Shown: piece by piece, positions 8,203 to 15,288 of the stretch
Numbering within the stretch: position 1 is the stretch's first letter
Layout of the letters: every line of letters starts with the position of its first letter
Assembly: GCA_964597495.1 (NCBI GenBank)
Contig: CAZQYC010000009.1
Coordinates: forward strand, 1-64,000
DNA length: 64,000 bases
Direction: 5' to 3'
From: CAZQYC01 sp964597495
GTDB lineage: Bacteria > Pseudomonadota > Gammaproteobacteria > Steroidobacterales > Steroidobacteraceae
Notes under the pieces: generated by a model
Told to the model about the DNA's origin: nothing
Seen by the model: the letters and a program-made list of their open reading frames with translations, nothing else
The model's database searches: none
Program-made: the position numbers and the translations under genes

Positions 8203-9558
8203 CTAATTGCTTCCCTCCTCGCCTGCGTCGATGGCCATCCACTGCAGCATGTCGTAGTAGCTACGGATGTTCTCGACGAAACGCACCGGCTCCCAGCCGC
8301 GGGCGTAACCGTGCTTGACACGAACATGCCATTTTTCCTGGCTAAGCAACGGCAGAAAGCGCCGGACGTCGTCCCACGAATCGGGGTTTTTACCGTGCGA
8401 CTGGGTGAGGATGCGAGCATCTTCCAAATGACCGAAACCGACGTTGTAGGCGGCCAGCGCGAACCACGTTCGATCCGGATCGCGAATGCGGGCGGGAACT
8501 TGATTGCGCATCATGACGAAATACTGGGCGCCGCCCCGAATCGCGCTCTGCGCCTCCAAGCGATCGACCACGCCCAATGATCGAGCCGTGTCTTCGGTCA
8601 GCATCATGATGCCGCGAACGCCAGTTGGCGACGTTGCATCGGGAATCCAATTCGATTCCTGATAGCCGATGGCGGCGAGCAAGCGCCAATCGATGGCGAC
8701 CTCGGCCGCCGACTCCTTAAACCACGCCCGATAAGCCGGCAGTCGCTCTTCGGCGTGCGCAAGAAAATCCCTCGCCTCGACGTACTCGAAGCGGCGCACG
8801 TTGTTGTAATAGCGGTCGAGAATCGACGCAAGCTGTCCGTCTGCTTGCAGGTTCGCAAAAAAGGCAACTACGCGATTCAGCAATGCATTGTCACGCGCAT
8901 GAACTGCCCAGGCCAGAGACTTACTGTTCTGCAAATCGAAAGCCACGCGAATTTCAGGATGGTAGGCGCGGCTGATGGCGAACTCGTTCGAGTCAGCGAA
9001 CGTGTAGTCCAAATCGCGGGCGGTCAGTTTATCGAGGAGTTCCTCCGTCTCGGCGCCGGGATTCTCGACCCAAACAAGCTCGGGATCCTCGCGCCGCATT
9101 TGCAGCAAGGTCGCGATATGAGCGCTTTGCGCGGCGACTTCAATATGGCCACTGCTGGCTTCGTGCAAACTCCGCGGCCGCGAGTTCCCCAATCGATACA
9201 CCAAGTGTTCCTTGACTCGCTGATATGGCGGACCAAATGAAACGGAAGCCGGTAACGGCTGTCCATACGTCAAACCGGCGGCCGCAATATGTGCCCGTCC
9301 CGAAGCCACCTCTTCCAGCACCTCGCCCACTGTCGCCACGGGGTAGATGTAAAGCGCGACGCCCAGTTCGGACGCCAGCCTCGATGCCAGCTCGTATTCG
9401 GGCCCCTGGGGACCGTTGGCACCGAGGAAATAAGCGCTTGGGCTATTGCGCGTCACGACGCGCAATTCGCCGGCCGCCAATACCCGATCGAGCACCGACC
9501 CCTGCTGCGAGCAGGTCCCCAACAACAAGGCGGAGATGAGCGCTAAGAGAACTTTCAC
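8203..9558 (-). CDS. mltF: Membrane-bound lytic murein transglycosylase F
   Basis: Cleaves the MurNAc-GlcNAc bond of peptidoglycan, forming 1,6-anhydro ends, from the periplasmic side of the envelope. Domains: signal segment 1-20, a solute-binding-protein-like module (about 25-255) that regulates the enzyme in this family, then a family-1 lytic transglycosylase domain (about 285-445) with catalytic Glu301 in AAIGYQESNW and the motif SPTGVRGIMML. The 451 residues are shorter than E. coli MltF (about 518), which has a longer tail. The signal segment ends LLLGTCSQQ; a Thr just before the Cys is not a good lipobox, so lipidation is uncertain. The start is GTG. It converges on tadA (18-bp gap). 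Confidence 0.95.
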   Translation of the reverse strand: MKVLLALISALLLGTCSQQGSVLDRVLAAGELRVVTRNSPSAYFLGANGPQGPEYELASRLASELGVALYIYPVATVGEVLEEVASGRAHIAAAGLTYGQPLPASVSFGPPYQRVKEHLVYRLGNSRPRSLHEASSGHIEVAAQSAHIATLLQMRREDPELVWVENPGAETEELLDKLTARDLDYTFADSNEFAISRAYHPEIRVAFDLQNSKSLAWAVHARDNALLNRVVAFFANLQADGQLASILDRYYNNVRRFEYVEARDFLAHAEERLPAYRAWFKESAAEVAIDWRLLAAIGYQESNWIPDATSPTGVRGIMMLTEDTARSLGVVDRLEAQSAIRGGAQYFVMMRNQVPARIRDPDRTWFALAAYNVGFGHLEDARILTQSHGKNPDSWDDVRRFLPLLSQEKWHVRVKHGYARGWEPVRFVENIRSYYDMLQWMAIDAGEEGSN

Positions 9559-9643
9559 GCCCCGGATTGTAAGTTACCCGGTTGCCGTACGGTGCCCGCG
9601 TCTTAGCGGGTAGTAGAAACAAGCTTCCGCGCTGGAGTTCGTA

Positions 9644-9649
9644 TAGAAT
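9644..9649 (+). promoter_or_regulatory. Probable -10 box of tRNA-Ser
   Basis: TAGAAT within GTATAGAATGCGCGCC, about 40 nt before the tRNA. The GC-rich discriminator GCGCGCC is typical of stable-RNA promoters. No good -35 is seen at 17 bp. Confidence 0.45.
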
Positions 9650-9687
9650 GCGCGCCCCGATTGCATCGCCCAGCAAGACCGCTTTCC

Positions 9688-9827
<140 letters not shown>

Positions 9828-9831
9828 AGAA

Positions 9832-10160
9832 GCTACTAGCCGCTAGCTACTAGCAACTAGCCAGAAAAGATTCGATCAATCCTCCCGCCAGCACCTCAGC
9901 TCCAACTCTAGCCGGCGAAAATGCCATGCAAAATTCAAAGATCGCTGCAACGCAAGGCGTCGCGGCCTTTCTCGCTAGTTGCTAGCGGCTAGTAGCTAGT
10001 TGCTATTCCGCCGCTGGCGCCGCCTCACNNNNNNNNNNNNNNNNNNNNNNNNNNNNNNNNNNNNNNNNNNNNNNNNNNNNNNNNNNNNNNNNNNNNNNNN
10101 NNNNNNNNNNNNNNNNNNNNNNNNNNNNGCTAGTTGCTAGCGGCTAGTAGCTAGTTGCTA
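9832..10160. repeat. Heptamer-array inverted repeat, CTAG core (tRNA-Ser / desaturase)
   Basis: Left arm CTAG at 9836, 9843, 9850 and 9857, followed by CCAGAAA. Right arm CTAG at 10130, 10137, 10144 and 10151, with the desaturase TAG stop (10160-10158, minus strand) as the next unit in phase. The right arm also occurs at 9974-10010 because the assembly duplicates 55 nt around the N-run; the real genome should have one copy. The spacer 9864-9973 shows nothing else recognisable. This accounts for the whole non-coding stretch 9778-10157. Confidence 0.88.
10029..10128. other. Assembly gap (100 N), false gap with duplicated flanks
   Basis: The 55 nt before the gap (9974-10028) are identical to the 55 nt after it (10129-10183), which include the desaturase C-terminus and stop. 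This is an unmerged contig overlap, so no sequence is likely to be missing. Confidence 0.93.
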
Positions 10161-11057
10161 TTCCGCCGCTGGCGCCGCCTCACGAGTCAGAGTAGCAATG
10201 GGCGCACCAAGACGGCCGTACTTGCGGTCTTGCGCACGTCCTTCTTCCAGAACGCTCTGCGGCACCGGCCGCAAATCCCACACGACGCCGATCCATGAGA
10301 GCATTTTCAAAATATAGAACGTGATGTCGTACTCGTACCAGTAAAATCCCTGGCGCGTCGAACTCGAAAAACGATGATGGTTGTTATGCCATCCTTCGCC
10401 CAAGGTGAGGATGGCGAGGAACCAGTTGTTCCGGCTTGCGTCTGTGGTTGCGAAGCGGCGTTTACCGATCACGTGCGACAGCGAATTGATCGTGAACGTC
10501 GCGTGCCAGGTAAGCACCGTGCTCAAAAAGAACCCGACGAACAAACCCGGCCAGCCGAACAGCAAGAATGTCGCGACGCCGAGAACGATGGGCGGCAGTA
10601 AATGGTACTTGTTGAGGAAACGGAGTTCGGGATAGCGAGTCAAATCGGGAATGCGCGCAAAGTCGGTCGCGCTCGTGTCGTTGAATAACCATCCCATGTG
10701 CGAATACCAAAACCCTTCGCGCACCGGCGAATGCAGATCGCCTGGCTGATCGGAATAAAGATGATGCGCGCGGTGATGCGCCGCCCACCAAAGTGCGCCC
10801 TTCTGCGCGCTCGACTGTGCAAGCCACGCCAATACGAATTGAAACACCCGGCTGGTCTTATACGTGCGATGGGAGAAATAGCGATGGTAGCCGCCCGTCA
10901 CGGCAAACATGCGTACGAAGAACAATATCGCGCAACACCACACCGCTTCCGCCGTGAAACCGGTCCAGAAAACGCCGAATGCGCAAAGATGGATGATCGC
11001 GAAAGGGATAGCACCGAGCAGGCTGTACTTGCGCGGCGTGGGCGAGGATGGCGACAT
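10158..11057 (-). CDS. Membrane fatty-acid (acyl-CoA delta-9 type) desaturase
   Basis: Inserts a cis double bond into saturated acyl chains, an O2-dependent di-iron reaction at the inner membrane. The three histidine boxes are HRYFSH, HRAHH and HNNHH in the order and spacing of the stearoyl-CoA desaturase family; hydrophobic spans surround them (SLLGAIPFAIIHLCAFGVFW, PPIVLGVATFLLFGWPG, among others). I took the ATG at 11057 (299 aa); an upstream TTG at 11102 would add 15 residues. The C-terminus overlaps the sequence duplicated around the assembly gap, and its TAG stop is the first unit of a CTAG heptamer array. Cofactor partners (ferredoxin, cytochrome b5) are not nearby, so the electron donor is unknown. 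Confidence 0.9.
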   Translation of the reverse strand: MSPSSPTPRKYSLLGAIPFAIIHLCAFGVFWTGFTAEAVWCCAILFFVRMFAVTGGYHRYFSHRTYKTSRVFQFVLAWLAQSSAQKGALWWAAHHRAHHLYSDQPGDLHSPVREGFWYSHMGWLFNDTSATDFARIPDLTRYPELRFLNKYHLLPPIVLGVATFLLFGWPGLFVGFFLSTVLTWHATFTINSLSHVIGKRRFATTDASRNNWFLAILTLGEGWHNNHHRFSSSTRQGFYWYEYDITFYILKMLSWIGVVWDLRPVPQSVLEEGRAQDRKYGRLGAPIATLTREAAPAAE

Positions 11058-11172
11058 GAAATCGTGAACTCTGGACAAAGCACCGATCGGCGCGGTGGGC
11101 AAATAATGCGGGAACCGGCTTTATTCCACCGTGTTTCTTTGGTCGCGAAATGTAATAGTTGTGTCGCCTAGG

Positions 11173-11210
11173 GTGAGCAGCGAGCAACTAGTCGCCAGCT
11201 GCTAGCCAGA
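11173..11210. repeat. Mixed heptamer array with both GTGA and CTAG cores
   Basis: Cores at 11173 GTGA, 11180 GCGA, 11188 CTAG, 11195 CCAG and 11202 CTAG, followed by CCAGAAT. All steps are 7 nt except one of 8. This block joins the two core types in a single array. A second arm toward the regulator gene (TCAC at 11223 onward) is only weakly periodic. Confidence 0.7.
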
Positions 11211-11242
11211 ATGCGATCTGAGTCACTCTTTAGCTTCGACGC

Positions 11243-12028
11243 CTACTGGCCGGAAGCGTCGCCTTCGGGGACGAACTTATACCCGGCCCCGCGGTGCGAA
11301 ACGAAAAACACCGGCTTATCGGGCTGCGGTTCGAAATATTTGCGCAAGCGAACGATAAAGTTGTCCACACTGCGGGTATTCGGCGAATTATGGAGATGCC
11401 ACACGCGCTCCAGCAATTCTTCCCGCGTCAGCACGCGGCGCGGATTGCGCGAAAAGTAATACAACAAGTCGAGTTCGAGCTGCGTGAGACGCACCGGTTT
11501 TTTCTGGGCGACCACGTCATGCGTGTCGAAATTCACTGTCACGTCGCCGAAGTGCAGCATGCCTCGGCCAGGCTCCGTCCCTGCATCGCGCGACTGCCAG
11601 TCGCGTCGCCGTAACGCCGATCGCACTCGCGCTAGTAATTCCGGAAGTTCGAAAGGCTTGGTGAGATAGTCATCTGCACCGGTATCCAGCCCGCGAACGC
11701 GATCTTCGGCACCGCTTCGGGCCGTTAACATGATCACGGGCACATAGTTTCCGGCTTCCCGAAGCTGCTTACAGAAAGCAAAGCCATCGCCATCCGGCAG
11801 CATGATGTCCAGCAGAATCAGATCGAAGATCCCGCCGCTCCCCGACGTGCCGCCTTGCATGAGTTGTGCAGCGGCATCGCGAATCGTGCGCGCATTCGCC
11901 ACACGATACCCTTCGAGTTCCAAATTTAGCTTAAGACCGGCTGCCAAATGCGCTTCGTCTTCGATTACAAGCACGCGCGGCCGGTTGCTTTCCAGCTTGT
12001 CGGAATCGTCTTTGGAAGCAGCGGACAT
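11243..12028 (-). CDS. OmpR/PhoB-family response regulator
   Basis: DNA-binding two-component regulator, 261 aa. The receiver domain (about 18-135) has the acidic pair at Glu23-Asp24, phospho-acceptor Asp74 in ILLDIMLPDGDG, and conserved Thr and Lys in LTARS and LTKPF. The winged-helix output domain (about 160-255) carries RLTQLELDLLYYF and RSVDNFIVRLRKYFE. A Gly/Ser-rich insertion (QGGTSGSGGIF, about 58-68) lengthens the loop before the phospho-Asp strand, which is uncommon. It precedes its likely partner kinase on the same strand with a 76-bp gap holding a GTGA heptamer array. The regulated genes cannot be told from the sequence. Confidence 0.93.
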   Translation of the reverse strand: MSAASKDDSDKLESNRPRVLVIEDEAHLAAGLKLNLELEGYRVANARTIRDAAAQLMQGGTSGSGGIFDLILLDIMLPDGDGFAFCKQLREAGNYVPVIMLTARSGAEDRVRGLDTGADDYLTKPFELPELLARVRSALRRRDWQSRDAGTEPGRGMLHFGDVTVNFDTHDVVAQKKPVRLTQLELDLLYYFSRNPRRVLTREELLERVWHLHNSPNTRSVDNFIVRLRKYFEPQPDKPVFFVSHRGAGYKFVPEGDASGQ

Positions 12029-12043
12029 AGATCAAAGCGGACG

Positions 12044-12104
12044 GTGAATGGTGAATGGTGGGATTCTGACCATTCATCCGCCACAAGTCACTATTCATGG
12101 CCGG
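12044..12104. repeat. Heptamer-array inverted repeat, GTGA/TCAY core (regulator-kinase)
   Basis: Left arm GTGA at 12044 and 12051 and GTGG at 12058; right arm TCAT 12074, CCAC 12081, TCAC 12088 and TCAT 12095, all steps 7 nt. The right arm is preceded by ATTCTGA, like the ATTCTGG found at CTAG-type sites. The kinase stop (12107-12105) lies next to it but is not in phase. Confidence 0.8.
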
Positions 12105-13046
12105 TCAGTGCGTTGCCTCCACCGTCGCCACGCCGAGCGGCAAGCGAATTCGCATCGACGTGCCGTGCTGCAGACCTTCGGAGTGCGCTTCGATACTGCC
12201 GCCGAGATTGCGCACCAATGCCGCCACGACATACAAGCCGAGCCCGGTACCGCTGCGCGAATACACATCGTCGCTGGCAACGCGATAAAAACGCCTAAAT
12301 ATTCGTTTCAAGTTCGCCTTTTCAAGGCCGATGCCGCGGTCGCTGACCGCTATTTCGACAAGGCCGTCGCGCTCGGGCCGCACCGCAATGTCGATATCGG
12401 GTGGATTCGGGGAGTATTTCACCGCGTTGTCGAGCAAGTTCTTCAGCACGGTCTCGAGCGCGGTCGGATCGGTCGTGATGTTTAGGTCCTCGGGCATCGC
12501 CACGCGAATCGCGGAGTCGCTGAGGTTATAGCGTTTCTGCACTCCTTCGACACAGCGCTGCACCAACGCCGGAATGCTGACGACGGTCCAGAGCTGCGTA
12601 CGACCGCCGTGCGAAATGCGGCTCGCTTCCAGGATGTCGTCCATAAATACCGACAGTCGCTCCACGTCGGTGAGCATCATCTGCCGTAACTTCTCGCGCT
12701 GCGGCTCGGAAAGCTCATCGCGCGCCAAGGTGTCCAAACACAATTTGATCGACGCCAGCGGCGTCTTTAATTCGTGCGTCACCGAATCGATAAACGTTTG
12801 TTGTCGCCGGACTTCCAATATCTCCCGCATCAGGAACACGCTGAACATTACGACCACGCTCATCACGATGACCAGCGAAACGATTCCGCCCGCCACCAAC
12901 CAGCGGTTACTCCAAAATGCTCCGCCGAGCGACGTGTTCTGCGAGACAACGACCAACCATCCAATGATGAGCGCAACCGTGAGCACCACGGTAATGGTGC
13001 TGACCACGATCGGACCGGAAACGGAACGAGGACGGGCGCGGGACAT
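12105..13046 (-). CDS. Sensor histidine kinase with a minimal periplasmic loop
   Basis: Inner-membrane kinase, 313 aa, partner of the downstream response regulator. Two membrane segments (about 13-35 and 49-73) are separated by only about 13 residues, so there is no extracytoplasmic sensor domain. HisKA has phospho-acceptor His91 in FIDSVTHELKTPLASIKL; the ATPase domain shows NLLDNAVKYSP, DRGIGLE and GTGLGLYVV. Kinases of this build usually sense within the membrane or through a partner protein. The stimulus is unknown. The gene order is kinase then regulator in transcription order. Confidence 0.93.
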   Translation of the reverse strand: MSRARPRSVSGPIVVSTITVVLTVALIIGWLVVVSQNTSLGGAFWSNRWLVAGGIVSLVIVMSVVVMFSVFLMREILEVRRQQTFIDSVTHELKTPLASIKLCLDTLARDELSEPQREKLRQMMLTDVERLSVFMDDILEASRISHGGRTQLWTVVSIPALVQRCVEGVQKRYNLSDSAIRVAMPEDLNITTDPTALETVLKNLLDNAVKYSPNPPDIDIAVRPERDGLVEIAVSDRGIGLEKANLKRIFRRFYRVASDDVYSRSGTGLGLYVVAALVRNLGGSIEAHSEGLQHGTSMRIRLPLGVATVEATH

Positions 13047-13101
13047 GTCTACATATTGGAACGCTGAAACGACGGTTAGCGTAACAGCTTCGCGAATTAA
13101 G

Positions 13102-13220
13102 CCGCTAGCTGCTAGCTACTAGCCAGAATCGAATCCGGAATTGTGCGATCGCGATGTCAATACTGTTGCCAGCATCCAGACTCTGGCTAGTTACTAGTAG
13201 CTAGCGGCTAGAAGCTAGCC
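13102..13220. repeat. Heptamer-array inverted repeat, CTAG core (TagH / kinase)
   Basis: Left arm CTAG at 13105, 13112 and 13119, then CCAGAAT; right arm CTAG at 13187, 13194, 13201, 13208 and 13215, preceded by ACTCTGG. All steps are 7 nt and the arms are inverted around a 60-nt spacer. The TagH stop lies 15 nt away but is not in phase. Confidence 0.88.
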
Positions 13221-13234
13221 CGCGTCAGCGAGCG

Positions 13235-14677
13235 CTACTTCTTCTTCCCACTCTCCAATTCCGTGATCTTCTCGCCGTACACACGCGTGAACTCCTCCGT
13301 GAAAACCGCCGGAAGACCGCGGTTGTCGCGCTGATTGAGCAGCGGGTAGAACTCAGTATAGAGCTCCCAGTACTTGGTTTTGTTGACGACGCCGAGCAAG
13401 GGTCCGCGTTTGAGGCCGCGATCGAATCGCTCTTGCAGTTCGGAGGGCTCCAACCGGAAGAGCAGATCGTCGAGCGCCATTTGCATGGCGGCATCCACGG
13501 CAATTTGATGGTTTTTGAGGTCACCGAACGCGTCGCGCAGTGCTTCCACTGGCCCTAGATAACGAGTGTTATGTCCGTCGAGCAGTTTTCGGAGCGCCTC
13601 TTCGACGCTGGCAGAAAACTTGAGCGGATTGTTCTGACTCGATTGAATACCCGTCTTGCTAAGCCGAAAACGATCTTTTTGGTCGGCTCGATTTTTAAGA
13701 CTTTCCATCAGGCTCAGCACCACCTCGCGCAGCATCTGTCCGGCCAGCGTGAGCAAGGCGGCATGCGTGTCGGACGGAATCGCAGCGGGATCGATTCCAG
13801 CGCCGCGGCAAAAGGCATCGACCGCGCCACCGGAATCGCCAACTTGGTCGCTCAGCGCCAACGAACGACGCGTCCGTTCGATCTCCGGGCGAGCAGGAGG
13901 CGGGGCAACCGGCTGTGGCGGCGGCGGAATCGGTTCACGCTTCGCCAAACGCCGCGTGGTCATATGCCAATCGTCGGGTTGCCTTCCTGGGCCAGCGCCG
14001 GAAGGCAGAGACTCCGCCAGAATATCGTCGAGCAAACTTGGGGGAGAGTTTGGTTTGGCGTTCGTCAAAGTCGGTATTCGCGTCGGCCTTGGCTCCGACG
14101 GCTTTGGTTCAGTCAACCTAGGCTCAAACGAAAGATGATCGATGGACGCCTCTTCAAAATCATTGCCGGCAAGCGTCGGTTCGTTGTCGTCCTCATTCTG
14201 ACCGCCGCCCAATAAATCGTTGATGTCGAGATCGGCGCCGAGGTCCGCAAAGCGATCGTCGTGAGACTGCCCCACCACGCGTTTAGGCGCAGAGCCGCGT
14301 TGTCGAATGGACGGCGCGGGCATTTGGCCGCTCGCGTCGGCCGGAAAATCGTTGCGGTCGTCGAGGCTGACGATGAACTCGTAGTCGCCGAAACGCAGGC
14401 GGTCGCCGTCTCTCAGGTGATAAGGACCGCTGACCGACAGGGGCGTATTGTCATCGTTCACGAAAACGCCGTTCGTGCTGGTGTCTTCGAGGATCCATTT
14501 GCCGCCGCGAAACTGAACGCTGGCATGATGACTGGAAACGTAGCGCTCCTCGTCCGGCAAAACCCAGTCGTTGTCCGGCGCGCGGCCAATGCGTCCGCCG
14601 TGCACGCCAAAAATACGCGAGCTCTGTTTGCCGAGCAGTTTGTAATGGTCGCTAATGACCCGAAGTTTCAATGCCAT
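13235..14677 (-). CDS. Orphan TagH-like FHA-domain protein (type VI secretion associated)
   Basis: 480 aa. The N-terminal FHA domain (about 10-105) binds phosphothreonine; its core motifs are GRIGRAPDNDWVL, SSHHASV and STNGVFVN. A Pro-rich, low-complexity middle follows, then a C-terminal domain (about 285-475) resembling the TagH/Fha1 C-terminal domain (segments GQMLREVVLSLM and YWELYTEFYPLLNQ). In type VI secretion loci this protein acts as a phospho-dependent scaffold. No other T6SS gene is in the window, so it may serve a remote T6SS locus or a different phospho-signalling role. The ATG at 14677 is preferred to a TTG at 14692. Confidence 0.8.
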   Translation of the reverse strand: MALKLRVISDHYKLLGKQSSRIFGVHGGRIGRAPDNDWVLPDEERYVSSHHASVQFRGGKWILEDTSTNGVFVNDDNTPLSVSGPYHLRDGDRLRFGDYEFIVSLDDRNDFPADASGQMPAPSIRQRGSAPKRVVGQSHDDRFADLGADLDINDLLGGGQNEDDNEPTLAGNDFEEASIDHLSFEPRLTEPKPSEPRPTRIPTLTNAKPNSPPSLLDDILAESLPSGAGPGRQPDDWHMTTRRLAKREPIPPPPQPVAPPPARPEIERTRRSLALSDQVGDSGGAVDAFCRGAGIDPAAIPSDTHAALLTLAGQMLREVVLSLMESLKNRADQKDRFRLSKTGIQSSQNNPLKFSASVEEALRKLLDGHNTRYLGPVEALRDAFGDLKNHQIAVDAAMQMALDDLLFRLEPSELQERFDRGLKRGPLLGVVNKTKYWELYTEFYPLLNQRDNRGLPAVFTEEFTRVYGEKITELESGKKK

Positions 14678-14818
14678 CGACACGCTTCCCAAGGCACGAG
14701 TCCAATGTACGTGCCCGTCTCAACAACTTAGAACTACAAAGCGTCTCCGTGCGACTGGCTGCGTCCTGCATTCGGGGACTCTAACCCTTCGGTCCAGCAG
14801 CCGGAATGTCTCAAAAGA

Positions 14819-14847
14819 CTGACGGCGAGAACTGCGCTATGTAAGAT
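14819..14847 (+). promoter_or_regulatory. Candidate sigma70 promoter of the DUF1820 gene
   Basis: CTGACG (14819-14824), a 17-bp spacer and TAAGAT (14842-14847), 33 nt before the ATG. Both hexamers are moderate matches. The rest of 14678-14880 shows nothing else recognisable. Confidence 0.45.
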
Positions 14848-14880
14848 GGCGGGAGCCTAACAACGATACCCCGCTCCAAT

Positions 14881-15210
14881 ATGGCCGCCAGTCACATTTT
14901 TAAGGTTGTTTTTGCCAATCAGGGGAAGGTCTACGAGATCTATGCCAAGAAGGTTAGCCATGGGTCGCTGTTCGGTTTCGTGGAAGTGGAGGAACTGGTC
15001 TTCGGCGAACGTTCGGCCGTGGTGGTGGACCCCACCGAGGAAAAGGTGAAATCCGAGTTCGAAGGCGTCAAACGCACGTATCTGCCGCTGCATTCGATCC
15101 TTCGGATCGATGAGGTCCGTAAAGGCGGCGTCAGCAAAGTGACCGCTTTCGAAGGGTCAAATGTGACACAATTCCCAACCCCAATTTACACGCCGACCGA
15201 CAGGAAGTGA
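14881..15210 (+). CDS. DUF1820 family protein
   Basis: A 109-aa cytoplasmic protein of the DUF1820 family, whose function is not established. The family core is obvious: IFKVVFANQGKVYEIYAKKV, FGFVEVEELVFGER, VVDPTEEKVKSEFEGVKRT and LHSILRIDEV. It is almost entirely beta/alpha soluble sequence with no membrane segment or metal motif. The family is mostly gammaproteobacterial and supports that assignment. The ATG start is preceded by its own candidate promoter. The TGA stop is the first unit of a GTGA heptamer array before purL. Confidence 0.9.
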   Translation: MAASHIFKVVFANQGKVYEIYAKKVSHGSLFGFVEVEELVFGERSAVVVDPTEEKVKSEFEGVKRTYLPLHSILRIDEVRKGGVSKVTAFEGSNVTQFPTPIYTPTDRK

Positions 15211-15240
15211 TGGGTGATGGGTGAAAAGTGACCGGCAGGA
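15207..15240. repeat. Heptamer array, GTGA core (DUF1820 / purL)
   Basis: GTGA at 15207, 15214, 15221 and 15228, all steps 7 nt, followed by CCGGCAGGACATT. The DUF1820 stop TGA (15208) belongs to the first unit. A short opposite-strand match, TTGCCAGTCACCG (about 15244-15256), may be a remnant of the second arm. Confidence 0.85.
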
Positions 15241-15288
15241 CATTTGCCAGTCACCGCTAACCAGGAGCCCGTCGCCAATCTCCAACCG

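Noticed and set aside
9832..10160. CTAG repeats as a CRISPR array
   Set aside because: Units are 7 nt with no constant repeat of 20 nt or more, no unique spacers and no cas genes.
13235..14677. A type VI secretion locus
   Set aside because: Only the TagH-like protein is present; no Tss component was found on either strand.
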